Shown: in pieces, positions 13,133 to 24,010 of the stretch
How the letters are laid out: the number at the start of each line of letters is the position of its first letter
Position numbering within the stretch: the first letter of the stretch is position 1
NCBI GenBank assembly: GCA_015680685.1
Contig: MNCI01002986.1
Coordinates: 457,402 to 521,401, forward strand
Origin: Gnetum montanum
Lineage: Eukaryota > Streptophyta > Gnetopsida > Gnetales > Gnetaceae
Length of the DNA: 64,000 nt
Direction: 5' to 3'
Made by a program: the position numbers and the translations under genes
The notes under the pieces: model-generated
Told to the model about the DNA's origin: nothing
What the model saw: the letters and a program-made list of their open reading frames with translations, nothing else
Database searches by the model: none

Positions 13133-16100
13133 CTAGGCAAAAGGTAGGCAAGCATCTAGCACATTTTTGACCAAGGGAGAGTCTTGGTCATGTAGTTGCT
13201 TCCTAACTAGGCATGGATTAGGGAGCATGCAAGGTTTAGGGTCCTCTGGGGGGCTATCGGCTTCAACCACTTGTTTGGGTGTGTTAGTCTCAAGCATTAC
13301 ATTGGTTACCGTAGGTGTACCACCAAGAAACTCTTCTTCCAAAACTTGTGCCATGTCTATGTCGTGGATAGTCAAAGAGGAAACGTTACCACCATAGATG
13401 ATAACTTGACCACCTTTATATGGAAGGTGGATTTCTTGGTGGATGGGAGAGGAGATGGCCCTTAGTTGGGCTAGCCATGGCCTGCCTGGAATCATGTTGA
13501 AACCTGGCATTTCCTCTATGACAGTGAAATCTATGCTAGTGGGAAATTGCTCTCCCGCTACAAAGGCTAAGTTGATTGTACCCTTGATTGTGACACATGA
13601 TCCATTGAAGGATTTTAGACATGTGGTTTTGGTTGGACTGATTTCATTTGCCAGGACTAGCTTGTTGATGATGGAGTACAGGAATACGTTCGTTGCTGCA
13701 CCATCATCAACATGCACTCTATAGATGGTGCACTGCCCAACTCATATGCTAATGGATAGTGAAGCTGTAGTGACCTCCCCTCATTTGGGGTTGACTTTGA
13801 CTACATCATCGTGAAAGGTTAAGGTTGTTGAACCCAATTCTTGTGGTGTGGGAGGTAACATTGTTGCATGGATGGATGCCTCATTTGTAGGGATGTCCTC
13901 CATAACAGGAATGTAGGCTAAGACCTGGGCCAATTCTTGGTAGTGAGTAGGTGAGGTCCTGACCAGGTCGTACAAGCTAAACGTCATGTTCTTATACTTG
14001 AGAGTTTCTTTTAACTGGGTTAGTGCAGCTACAAATTCCTTGTTGTTAGCCGTTGTGTTGGCCTTGACTTCCATCGTGAAGCTTGAGAGACAGACCTCTT
14101 ACAGAGGGCACTTGCACTTGGTTTGTTTGGGGGTAGGGGCTCCAGTGTTCAGTTATTGCCCTTGCTTCGACCATGGGGGTTGTGACGTGCTTGTTTGTCT
14201 TCTTGTGTTGCCATTTGGTGGACCTACTTGGGTGGCTAGTGGGGTCAACCCTTGAAGGAGGAGGGATCGAGATGTTTCTCATTGTTGGGCTTCGGGTAGG
14301 TGATGGCCCATCTTGTTGTGGCACTCTTATGACAAAAGGTTGCTTAGTGGTTTTTGTTGCTGCATCAAGCCAGTTTAACATCTTAGCGGATGAGTCATGC
14401 CATTTTAACGTCTTAGCGGACAAACGTTGTGGAGCCTTGACCACAAAGGGTGTTGTGGGTGCCTGAGGTGGCACTTTGATAACAAATAGAGGCCTCTTAC
14501 TTGTGGAGGTAGAGGGGACCTTTGCCTTGCTGGGAGGCACATGGATCACGAAAGGTTGTTGCACAAGTTTGGGCTTCCCACCTATGCTAATTGAGTTTAT
14601 GACATAGGAGGCATCGTCTGTGTTGGATTGACTCACCATGTCGATCAATAGTTGGCCTTGCTCTATCATTCCCTATAGGTCATCTTGTAAAGCATGACAG
14701 TTGTCTATACTATGACCAGCCATTTGATGGTAATGGCAGTATTGGTCCAACTTCAAATGTTGTGGGACTGGGGGCTCATTTGGTACTGATAACATGGGGC
14801 TCCTTAGTACTTCACAGTACCTATCATGTTTTTGGCAGGTAATCATTGACACGTGTTTGTGTTGGATTTTCCCAGCTTTCAAGAGTTGCTCCAATAGTTG
14901 AGAGGGTTGCATCGGTAATGGTGTGTACTTTGAGCATTCCTTGCACTAAAATTTGGGCTTTGGAGTGGCCCCTTCCAATGTAGGTGAATTGGTGCCAAAG
15001 TTGGTAGTTTTATTAGTTGGGGCTTTGGGTTGCTTAGTAGTTGTGTCCCAATTGGTTGTTTTTGTGCTTGCGGCCACCGTTGCCACTGTTGTGTTTTTCT
15101 TGCAAGTATGTTGGTTTTTGTAGGCCACATAAGCTGGGTCATTGCTTGATTGTGCCACCTCTTCTATATCTTTAATTTGTGCAAATGCTTGGCTCAAGGT
15201 ACGGGCTTTCAAATAATAAAGTTTCAATTTAACAAAGTCATTCACAGCCTCCTTAAGGATGGTAAGCATATATGTTTTAGGGATGGGCTCGTGAAGTTCA
15301 TTCAGTGTTGCACTTCACCTTTGGATAAATTTTTGTGCTGGCTCTAATGGTGCTTGTTTAATCTAAATCAAGTTATCCAGAGTAGCTTCAGGTTTTAGAT
15401 TATACTTAAAAGAACGGGTGACAAACTAGTGTAACAAATCCTCCAGAGGATATGGAGTTATGGGGTAAGGCATGGTACCAGTCTAAGGCTTTTCCCATTA
15501 AGGACATAGCGAAAACTCACAAAATTGCATGAGGCTAGGCTTGAAGTAGGAGACATTCTAGTTGAAATGTCACTAGGTGTGCATTTGGATCTCCCTCTCC
15601 ATTATACTTTGTTAGTGGAGGTAGTGGGATTTCTTTTGGCAAGGTTAATGGTGGAACTGAAGGGTGGATTGGTTCATCTTGATAGAAATCCAACACCTGA
15701 TTTCCTCAGTGTTTGCAATTTTAAGGCTCTTTACCTCTTCAATTAACATGTGCATCATTTGCTTCATGTCTGCCCACTCTTGGGTGGTAGGTAGACCTGT
15801 GGGTTGAATGGATTGTGATTGATAGTAGTTTGACTATTATATTGTTTGTGGAAAGGGAGCCTATTGGATTATCTATTGTTGTTGTGGTGGACCAACATTT
15901 AGAAATGAGATCGTAGGGTGTGGTACACTATAGTAAGTTGGTTGGTGCTATTGAATAGTTGGTGAAGCTGACTGCCCAACCACAGGTTGTGTGGTAATCC
16001 CCTGAATGTGTTGTGTTGAAGTAGTTAGAGGTGTCCTATGGGTTTGTACCTGTGGTATGTAATGAGTGGACATGGAAACTGGTACTTCTTGTTGAGATGC

Positions 16101-16499
16101 CAGTCCTCGAGTGTATGCGGATGAAGGAGGAAGCATAGTTTCTCCTAGGAAAGGTTGAAATAATGGGTTTGTATAGGTGTGAAGACTGATGGTATGGTAC
16201 GAATCCCCATGCTCGGATTGGATGGCAAAGTCATCTTCCTCATCTCCATTCTAAGGCTCTATTAGAGGTGGCTGTAAGGCTTGACTCCTTGCCATGAGAA
16301 GCTGAGATATGAGTCGATGATGGAGCTTAGAAAGGGGGATTATGTCAAATGCTGAGGAAATGAACTCACGACCTCCCTTGTAGATGAGCTCATAGTTTCG
16401 CTTTACCTCTCTTTCTATGCGATTGATAGGCAAGTTGGCTTGGATTTTCACACAAATGAAGTTATATTGTTTAGGTGTGATAATGTGGGAAGATTCCAT
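13133..16499 (-). pseudogene. C gag-protease polyprotein (Tat-like), broken
   Basis: The frame starts at 16499 (MESSHIITPKQYNF...), the first ATG after the leader minisatellite, and continues with stops and frameshifts. A Pro/Gln/Thr-rich part (about 15950-16140) follows, then a capsid-like helical part (about 14950-15430), then a Cys/His motif CHYHQMAGHSIDNC (about 14673-14760). A Val/Pro-rich linker comes next. The protease (13133-13717) has DDGA at the active site and GRPWLAQLRAI further on. The protease stretch is open for 194 codons, unusually long for this window. No reverse transcriptase follows. Role: particle proteins and their processing. Confidence 0.75.
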
Positions 16500-16501
16500 G
16501 A

Positions 16502-16870
16502 CAGCGTGTCCAAGCCGACAATGTGTCGCACCTATAGCATGTGCAGCATGACTAACCTACAGCATGTGTAGTGTGACTAACCTGCAACGTGTGCAGTGTG
16601 AATAGCCTGCAACGTGACTAACCTGTAGCTTGTGCAGTGTGACTAGCCTGTAGCGTGTGAAGCGTGACTAGCTTGCAGCATGTGCAGCGTGACTAACTTG
16701 CAGCATGTGCAACATGACTAACCTACAGCGTGTGCAGTGTGAAAGCATGTGCAGCATGACAAACTAACAAAACTAGCTTCAACGTGTGCAACTGGAGCAT
16801 GTGCAAGCTACAGCGTGTGCAATTGTAGCGTGTGCAACTGTCAGCATGAGCAAGATGCAACATGACAAGG
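16502..16870. repeat. Minisatellite in C 5' leader
   Basis: Some ten or more imperfect copies of a ~25-30 bp unit built from GCAGCGTGTGCAGCGTGACTAACC. The array lies between the primer site and the gag start, where packaging or dimerisation signals normally lie. Similar GCAGCATGACC words occur in the C LTR near 10795 and 18180. Confidence 0.75.
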
Positions 16871-16950
16871 TGGGGTTTAGTTTCAGCACTTGATTTGTGC
16901 AACATTTTGAACCGTAGTGTGACTAAGGTTTTGATAGACGGTAAATAGGT

Positions 16951-16970
16951 AGGCCCTCCTTCTAGCGCCA
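16951..16970 (-). other. C primer binding site
   Basis: The minus strand reads TGGCGCTAGAAGGAGGGCCT, six bases inside the right LTR edge. It starts with TGG, as expected for pairing with a tRNA 3' CCA end. I did not assign the tRNA. Confidence 0.75.
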
Positions 16971-16976
16971 ATTTAC

Positions 16977-18608
16977 TATACTAACCTAAACTTTTGGTGT
17001 AAGGCTGGAAGGGAAACAAACATCGAAAGATCATTGGGCAGACACAACTAACCCTGCCTTCACCCGAGCACAAGCTAGAAAAGTAAACGAAGGTAGAGTG
17101 CCTTGGATGGTCTGTATGCAATTCAACCAAGGACTTCCCCAAGCGTAAACTACGGCTTGCGCTGGGGTTATCGTAACTGAAGCTTTAAAACGTAAATGGT
17201 GTGCATGAAATGTAAATAGAAATGTATGCAGGTATCATAAAAAAACGTAAATAGAATGTAAAATAGACCAAATAGAATAATGGATAGCAAAGAAAACTGT
17301 ATTGTATTGCTTAGAAAAGATATGCACCGGTCAAAGCGTAGCTGCACGTGTGGATGGCAAGTCAAGCGCCAAGCCTTGGGTGACGTGGTGTGATGTGTTT
17401 CAGAAGTGCTTGGATGCTAGGAGTCAAAGTGTGTTGAGTGCCCAAGGATTACTGGTCTGATTTTCCTAAGCCATTTAACTCAAAAATTGCCAACCCCATT
17501 TATGTGAATTGATAGGGTATTTATAGGGCTGGGCTGGGCTGGGCTCTGGTGCGGAATTTGAGAATGGAATCAATGGTTGAGAGATGAGAGGAAAGTAGAT
17601 CAAGTGACACGTGTCCAATGGACAATTGTGCGTGAGTTGTGTGTGAGTTGGACGTGTGCGGGCAAGCTACGTTCTTGACCAGATGCACCATACCTTACAA
17701 TGTGTGGCTTACTCAAGCCCAAAGAAGCACATACAATTTATAACATGAGGGCTCGGCAAGCCCACAAATGAAAATTTACATTGAAAGGATGATGTACAAT
17801 AAGGGGAATTGGCTCTGGCTCACTTGAAACTTCTGGATCTTTGAATTGACTACTACAGGATGTTGATTTGAGTGGTTTTGTGGTTGTTTGAGGCATCTTT
17901 GCTTCACCAGGGCCCCCAACGTGAGTTGATTTGGTCCTAATGTGTCCTTGGCATGCGTTTGGAGTGCTTTTGTTTGGGCGTGAATAGTACTCATGTTGAG
18001 GAATAGTGTCACACTGATGAATAGTGTTCACACTGATGAATAGTGGTCACGTTGATGAATAGTGGTCAAGCTAATGAATAGTGTTCATGCTGATGAATAG
18101 TAGTCATGTTGATGAATAGTGTTTACGTTGATGAATAGTAGTCACATTGATGAATAGTGGTCACACTAGGCACTCATGCTGCAGTGTGACCTGCAGCTTG
18201 ACCTAAGGAGAATGACACATTTCACTAATTTTTGAATTTTTGAAGCCTGTTTCTTGAGTGTAACTATTGCATGCTTGTGTTTGACCCTGTAAGTCGAGAT
18301 TTGAGCCTGAATATGCCCTATTTAGAACCACTTTTGGTAGGTCACACTGGACTCATGCTGCAGCATGACCTGCAGCGTGACTTCAGGAAACTTCTGAAAA
18401 ACTTACAATTTTGACATTCTGAATGCTGGACTTGCTCATGCTGTCAGTCTTGACGCTGTGCAGAGTTGCTCACATTGAGGGTGGACAAGCTGCCTTGGGA
18501 AAGTTGGGTGTGAGCTCCATGCCTTAGCCAAATTTTGTCTCTTGAAACTTCGAAAGGGCTTGAATCGTTCTCGTTTCAAAGTGCTAGGCTGAAATTAGTG
18601 GTGTTTTA
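16977..18608 (-). repeat. C 5' LTR
   Basis: A 1632 bp LTR paired with 9679-11225. Both terminal dinucleotides have decayed (plus strand TA...TA instead of TG...CA), a pattern typical of C-to-T change. TATAAATA lies at 17518-17525 on the minus strand. A longer version of the ~20 bp minisatellite lies at 17985-18170. Confidence 0.9.
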
Positions 18609-19892
18609 AATAGTATCTACCCATTGCCACATCAAGGGTCTCATGAGTTCCTTGCTTCCATCCCTATATTTTTTTTTGTAAGTTTAACACTTGTGAATAG
18701 GTTTGGTACTTGTCATTAAAGATTTCAAGCATGGTGCTCTTGCATCTAATGGATTCAGGTTCCATTGATCTATACCAGCTCTCTACCTCCTACACAAGTG
18801 TTCTAGGAAATAGCTTCAACTTTTTCCAATCAATATCTATGTTTCGGAGGGCATAGGCATCGTGGAAAGCTTGAAGGTGATGCTATGGATCAACATTGTA
18901 GCTATCTTCAAATCTTGACATATTTTTCATGTCTAGCTATTTGACTCGACTATTCCTCATGTGCGTGGTTAGTAACTAGATAGCTTCTTGGATATTTATC
19001 ATGCTTCGGGTTGTCATAAGGGGTTCATCATCATGGTTGGGTTTGTATGCTCTATTGTAGTAATGACCCCTTCTATGCTCATATCCCTCTTAATCATCTC
19101 TTCGCTCCCTTTATCTCCTTCATTCATGTTCTTCATCTTTTGTATTAGAGTGTCATGAATATCTATCATGATGGCCATGAGTCCTTCTTCTTTCCCTGTC
19201 ATAGTCCTAATACTTGTGTCGTCTCCTATTAGAGTCCTTTGATGATCATGATGAGGTAGTAGGAGAACGATGCAGGCTTGTTCTTGTTTTATGGCTCTTG
19301 TATTATTCTTTGTAGGATTTGACAGGAATCCTTGACCTTGAGTTAGTAGCCTTCTGCTTGTCTTTGCTAGAGTGGAATGAAGTTGGGCTTTGATAGGTTC
19401 CTCAAGTATAATGATAGGTGTTTTTGAAGGCTCCTCATGGTTTTGGTGAAGTTGCTCTGAAATAAATGCATCAACATCGAGTTCTTCCAAGATAATAGAA
19501 GTGTTTACTTGTGTCCCTTTGCTGTGTGCATGGTTGATCTCCATGGCAGCATCTCTCCTCATCTACTCCTTTGTGGCTTCATAGGGTCTTATCATGTGCT
19601 AAGTCACATGATAGCCTTCTTGGATCTAATCCAAATGCATTTCCCTTAGAGTAGTTTGGAGCATGTTAAGTGCTGCACGTTTTGGAGGTAGGACTATATT
19701 GCCTTGCATATCTCTCCATATCATTTGATTATCTTTATGGAAGATCAAAGTGAAGTTTGGATGGTAAGGATCAATGTGAGCGTAAGTGATTCTTGTCTAC
19801 ATTGGCATCCCCCATTTGTCTTCATTAATGATTCTATCACTACTTCTTCTTGTTTCCTTGGCAAGTGATGGTTGATCTTTGTTTGAAGCCAT
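18609..19892 (-). pseudogene. A1 gag, N-terminal part
   Basis: The ATG at 19890-19892 lies about 115 bp inside the primer site. The beginning (YAHIDPYHPNFT, WRDMQGNIVLP, ALNML) matches the gag starts of A4 (55301) and A5 (40738), which fixes the start. An acidic and basic linker follows (19014-19562 is open for 182 codons). The capsid-like domain is then cut by element C at 18608/18609 and resumes at 9678. Stops are scattered. Confidence 0.75.
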
Positions 19893-20007
19893 ACTATATT
19901 TTTAGACATTATGTATTAAGTATGCTTTCGTATGGTTATAAGATTTGACTTTGTGTTTCAGATACAACAAACTTTGGAAAATCAATTACTAAGCATACAT
20001 TGACTTG

Positions 20008-20025
20008 TCCCCAACAGTGGCACCA
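20008..20025 (-). other. A1 primer binding site, tRNA-Asp-like
   Basis: The minus strand reads TGGTGCCACTGTTGGGGA, a decayed form of the tRNA-Asp complement TGGCGCCGTTGCCGGGGA (five differences) that Athila-type plant elements use. It lies one base from the LTR edge. A4 and A5 keep better copies. Confidence 0.75.
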
Positions 20026-20026
20026 A

Positions 20027-20869
20027 TGATGAGCAGTGGAGTAGTCCAACACCCAACCATACGACATATGAGTGTTCACACGTAGCCCAGTTGAATTCAA
20101 TGGATAAGGCAATATAATTATGCTAGTAATTAGTTTAAGTTCACAATTTTTATCTTTCCACGTGAGTTAGTAAAATCAATGTGTATGGTTTAACTCATGA
20201 TGACGTGTATGATGCGTTGATGTTGTAGGGCCATGTTACTCTTAGTGAATATAAGGTAAATGAAGTGATTTCTAAATCATACTCATGGTAAACAAATCTA
20301 CTTAGTCCTAGTGTGATAAACATCTATTCTTGATTCTCCATACATGTCTTGGATTTATGTAATCATTACTAGGGTTACCAAGTATTCCGCTACTGGATGA
20401 ACCAAGTGATAATACTACTAGGTTACCAAACAATCACACTTAAGACTCAAAATCAGTCATATCTATTTTGCTTAATAACAACAAAAGTAAAGTTCATGTG
20501 AAAGTAAATAGTAACTAAGAAAGTAGTAATGCTGCAATGATGCAAAGTAATCTTGATCTTTATTTTCGGTCATGAAACGTATCCAAGCACATTACAGTCT
20601 AATAAAGACTCTGTATAATCACTTAACATCACATTGTGGGCATACACTCCTAAGTGCTAAGTGCTAAAATTAAGAAAACAAAATGATAGAATTTTGCTAA
20701 GTTAGAATGAAACTGCTGCTGGACCATGCACCTAGGTGTCATATTTATAGGCATGCACATGCCCATGATATCAGATATCCAACATTGTATCTTGTGCCCC
20801 AATATCCAAGATCTAATATTGCTATAATGTTGACTCTATATTGGATCCTTGCAAAAATTCAATTTATGA
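20027..20869 (-). repeat. A1 5' LTR
   Basis: An 843 bp partner of 1554-2456. TATAAATA lies at 20742-20749 on the minus strand, about 120 bp from the outer edge, with a GATATC-type array between. The outer end reads TTTATGA instead of TTTATCA, then CTCTA, the target duplication. Confidence 0.9.
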
Positions 20870-20880
20870 CTCTATATGTT

Positions 20881-21400
20881 AACTAACCAAGATGTAATTT
20901 ATGATTTTATTTCTTTGTTAATGCTTGAAAACATGTGCCTATAATACTTGCCCTTGTTTCTTGAAAATCAATTTATGATGGAGAACATTTGATGCCTCCA
21001 TTGGTACATAGCCAATTTGTAGAGTCTATCTTTATTGTTCATGAAAATGTAATATCTGTCAAATAAATCCTATGATTTGTCAATGCTTGAAAACATGTGC
21101 CCAGAATACTCGCTGTTTTTTTTTGAAAATCAAATTAAGATGGAGAATATTTAATGCCTCCATTGGTACTTGATCAATAGTAAAGTTTGTTTTATTTGTC
21201 ATGAAAATGTAATATTTATCCAATAAATTATATGATTTGTCAATGCTTGAAAACATGTGCCTAGAGTACTTGCCATTCTTTCTTAAAAATCAAATTAAAA
21301 TGGAGAACATTTGATGCCTTCATTGGTACTCAATCAATTTGTACAATAAAGACAAATCTATCTTTTCATGAAAATGTAATATCTGTCAAGTAAATTATAG
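20881..21400. repeat. Tandem repeat, unit about 160 bp, about three copies
   Basis: The words CAATGCTTGAAAACATGTGC and CATGAAAATGTAATATCTGTC recur with spacing of about 160-161 bp (for example 20920, 21081 and 21241). Each unit also has GGAGAACATTTGATGCCTCCATTGGTAC-like sequence. No protein is evident. Confidence 0.8.
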
Positions 21401-22290
21401 TAATAAAGCTTCATATCATTTCATCTAAATGGTAAACCTCGTCTAGAAAATCTACTTTAAATGCTTTCAATGTGAGCTTTTGAACCGGAAAAGGGTCAAC
21501 TTGACACGTTGTCATGCTCTTAAAAATCCAGGAAATAGCGACATGAACAAAACTGTCCAGGAAATAGCGACCTGAACAAAACCGTTTGTAGGGGATTTAA
21601 TTTCCACAATTCCACAGCCTACTCGTGTGTTCCAAGGCAGCCTTGCAAATCTGAACAACATAAAAATTCAAACATGTACCGGCGACGAAATTTTGTGTTG
21701 TGGTTGGTTAGTCAATCAATCTATGATGGTTCAAGGGAAGCATGGATGGCAAAAATACTTTAAAAGTAATGCCTCAAGCGTTATGTGGAAAACTCAGCAT
21801 GAAAATTACAGGAGCAGTGTAAATCTTTCAAACAAGAATTAAATTTCACCGTAACTATAAGCATATTTTCAAATTTTAGCACGTTGAGGTTTAAAAGAGA
21901 GAATAGCGACAGAAATTGACATTTGTGGATATCTTAGCTTGTTCAACTACGATGTAGTTGGATTGATGATATTATGTTGTATTATTCTAACTTAGTAAAT
22001 AATGTGCTTAAATTTATTATTCTAGATTAAAAGTTCAATGGCTTACAAAAGGGCTCCTCACTTGCACAACCTACAAGCACACTCTTTTTAGAGAAATTAA
22101 ATCAATCTTCCACTTTTAATTCTAAGATAATGTGAACTTAAATAAAACTTGCCGATGGCACTTCAATACTTAATTGGAATAGTAGTAGTGAGATAGTGAG
22201 CTTCTACATCTAGTTTATCATGTCTAGTGTGGCGTATAAATAAAATTATTTCTTACCTTCTACATTAAACAACTGTGTTACAGCCTTTTG
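21401..22290. other. Unassigned AT-rich sequence with a 29 bp tandem duplication
   Basis: No gene or LTR was recognised. CCAGGAAATAGCGAC(A/C)TGAACAAAAC(T/C)GT is repeated head to tail at about 21529-21586. A 71-codon plus-strand ORF at 21627-21842 has no recognisable motif and no intact context. Confidence 0.5.
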
Positions 22291-22925
22291 CTTCACTAAT
22301 TGGCTGATATGCTTAGTATTTTGCTACACATCCTCCCAAGATATATTCCATTTTGGAAACTATAGCATTCTTTGAAAATACCAACCATAGTCTCACGAAT
22401 CCTCAATAATTGCTGAAATTTTTTTTTGCACTCTTTCAATATCTTTCCAAAGTGTAGCACTACGTCCAAGTCCCCAAACATCATATCCATACAATACAAT
22501 ACAGTAGAATAGATGATAGTTTGAAAATTTTATTTTTTGACTTTCAAGTCCAAAGTTCCAAATCCTTGTGCTTACTTTCGAAAGAATCCAAAGCTTTGAA
22601 ACCTCTTTCTATTCTTTCTTTAATACACTTCCCCCACATGTAATTGTTCATATAAGTAAAACTCAAAGATTGAAAGAAATCTCCTATTTGTACCTTGATT
22701 CCTTCAAATGGAGGTTATGAAAAGTATTTCTTGTACCTTGATCATCAATTTCATTTTATCCACATTTACTTAAAGATTAGATGAGTGAAAATAAGTTTCT
22801 AAAATTTGCAACGTATTTTGTATATGTTCTATAATAGTGGAAATCAAAATAGCATCAAAAAGTTGAAAAATAGCCTTGTACTTTAATATAACATATGTTT
22901 CATATAATGGAAACTATAATTACCA
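22291..22925 (-). pseudogene. LINE reverse transcriptase, C-terminal fragment
   Basis: Minus-strand translation shows the end of a plant LINE reverse transcriptase: the VNVDKMKLMI motif (after the catalytic region), then the usual IKERIERGFKALD thumb-like part, then TVLYCMDMMFGD, corresponding to the conserved LYG-CE-WG segment of plant LINEs. Frameshifts and stops break it, although 22296-22499 stays open. Its upstream part is cut off by the LTR of A3 at 22951. Confidence 0.65.
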
Positions 22926-22950
22926 GTTACTTTATTAGCCTAATACTTGT

Positions 22951-23802
22951 TGATGAGCGATGGAGTAATCCAACACCCAACCATACAAGATATGAGTGTT
23001 CCCGTGTAGCCCAATCGTAATCCGTGGACAAGGCAATGTGATTATGATAGTAATTCGTTAAAGTTCAGGATTGTTATCTTCCCACATGGAGCTAGTATAA
23101 TCTATGCATATGGATTAGCTCTTAATGAGGTGTATTCCATATCTCCTAGCTACGATGGTAAAGAGTGAAAATAGTCCTAAGTCTATAGGAAATAGTAAAG
23201 CAATCTAATCTAGCCTAGTGTAATGAGTATCTGTTCTTGGCTTGCTGTGCATGCCTTGGGCTCATGTAACCATTACTTGGATTACCAAGTGAGTTCACTA
23301 CTTGGCAAATCAAGTGAAACCACTCTTGGGTTACCAAACAATTACACTTAAATGTTCAAAACTAGTCGTACTTATTCTACTTTACTAATGAATAAGGAAA
23401 GAAAAGTACTTGGAAATGTAAATGATTGAGATAAAAAATAGTAAAAACTATGCTAAGTAAAACAGTAAAGCTAGGTGGATGTTGCAATGATGAAAAGATA
23501 TCCTGATCTTTATTTCCATGATAAATTGTGCCCAAGTACACTTCACTTGAATAAAGATCTCAGACAATTGCTCAAAACCACACTGCAGGCATTCACTCTA
23601 TTGCTAAGCTACAACAATAAACTACAAGAGCTTCAATACATGTTGATTGAATTATGTGTTAGAATGTGTGCCTAAGTGTCATATTTATAGGCAAGCATGG
23701 GTGACATAATATTGGATATCCAATGTCGTAGCATAGGCTTTGATATCACAACTTTGATATTAGATTTCTGATATTGTAGGCAATGAAAAATTCACTTTAT
23801 CA
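22951..23802 (-). repeat. A3 3' LTR
   Basis: An 852 bp LTR, plus strand TGATGAG...TTTATCA. TATAAATA lies at 23682-23689 on the minus strand, with a GATATC/GATATT array at about 23700-23795. The polypurine complement TACCCCCACAAC follows at 23803. Confidence 0.85.
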
Positions 23803-24010
23803 TACCCCCACAACTCACTGAAAACTTGTCCTCAAGTTAAAACAAAATGAGAATAGAGTTTCTTACAAAATTTGGGAGGTAGATTTACATGATTGTCTAA
23901 CTATATACATGACTCTTGAATGCCGCAATGGTGTGTTAGAAAAATGATACAAGACATGACATGACAAACATTAACAAAAAAATAAAATTTTGATGAAGCT
24001 TGATGTAGCC

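Larger units (their letters stand above)
9679..18608 (-). mobile_element. C: full LTR retrotransposon with gag-protease only, inserted in A1 gag
   Basis: LTRs at 9679-11225 and 16977-18608 share most of their sequence. The element is bounded by AATAG at 9674-9678 and 18609-18613, and A1 gag resumes in register beyond it, so this is a clean nested insertion. The primer site beside the right LTR puts it on the minus strand. The 5.7 kb interior holds a leader with a minisatellite, a gag-protease frame and an iteron-rich spacer, and no reverse transcriptase or integrase. The protease and Cys/His motifs look Tat-like. It is non-autonomous and degenerate. Confidence 0.9.
1554..20869 (-). mobile_element. 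A1: full LTR retrotransposon, gag-protease plus accessory ORF, no RT/integrase
   Basis: Seen: two related terminal repeats (1554-2456 and 20027-20869) are flanked by the same five bases, CTCTA, at 1549-1553 and 20870-20874. A tRNA-Asp-like primer site lies beside the right LTR, so the element reads on the minus strand and the right LTR is its 5' LTR. In sense order it holds gag, protease, a ~1.9 kb spacer, an internal promoter, the accessory ORF and the 3' LTR. Without the 8.9 kb element C inserted in gag it is about 10.4 kb. No reverse transcriptase, RNase H or integrase was found between protease and 3' LTR. Inference: a non-autonomous Athila/Tat-like (Ty3/gypsy) element. Many stops show it is long dead. 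Confidence 0.9.

Noticed and set aside
13167-13724. Plus-strand ORFs over the C protease
   Set aside because: They are shadows of the well-supported minus-strand protease frame.
20027-20869. Solo LTR or a separate element at 18600-20869
   Set aside because: The CTCTA target duplication and gag continuity across element C show it is the 5' LTR of A1.
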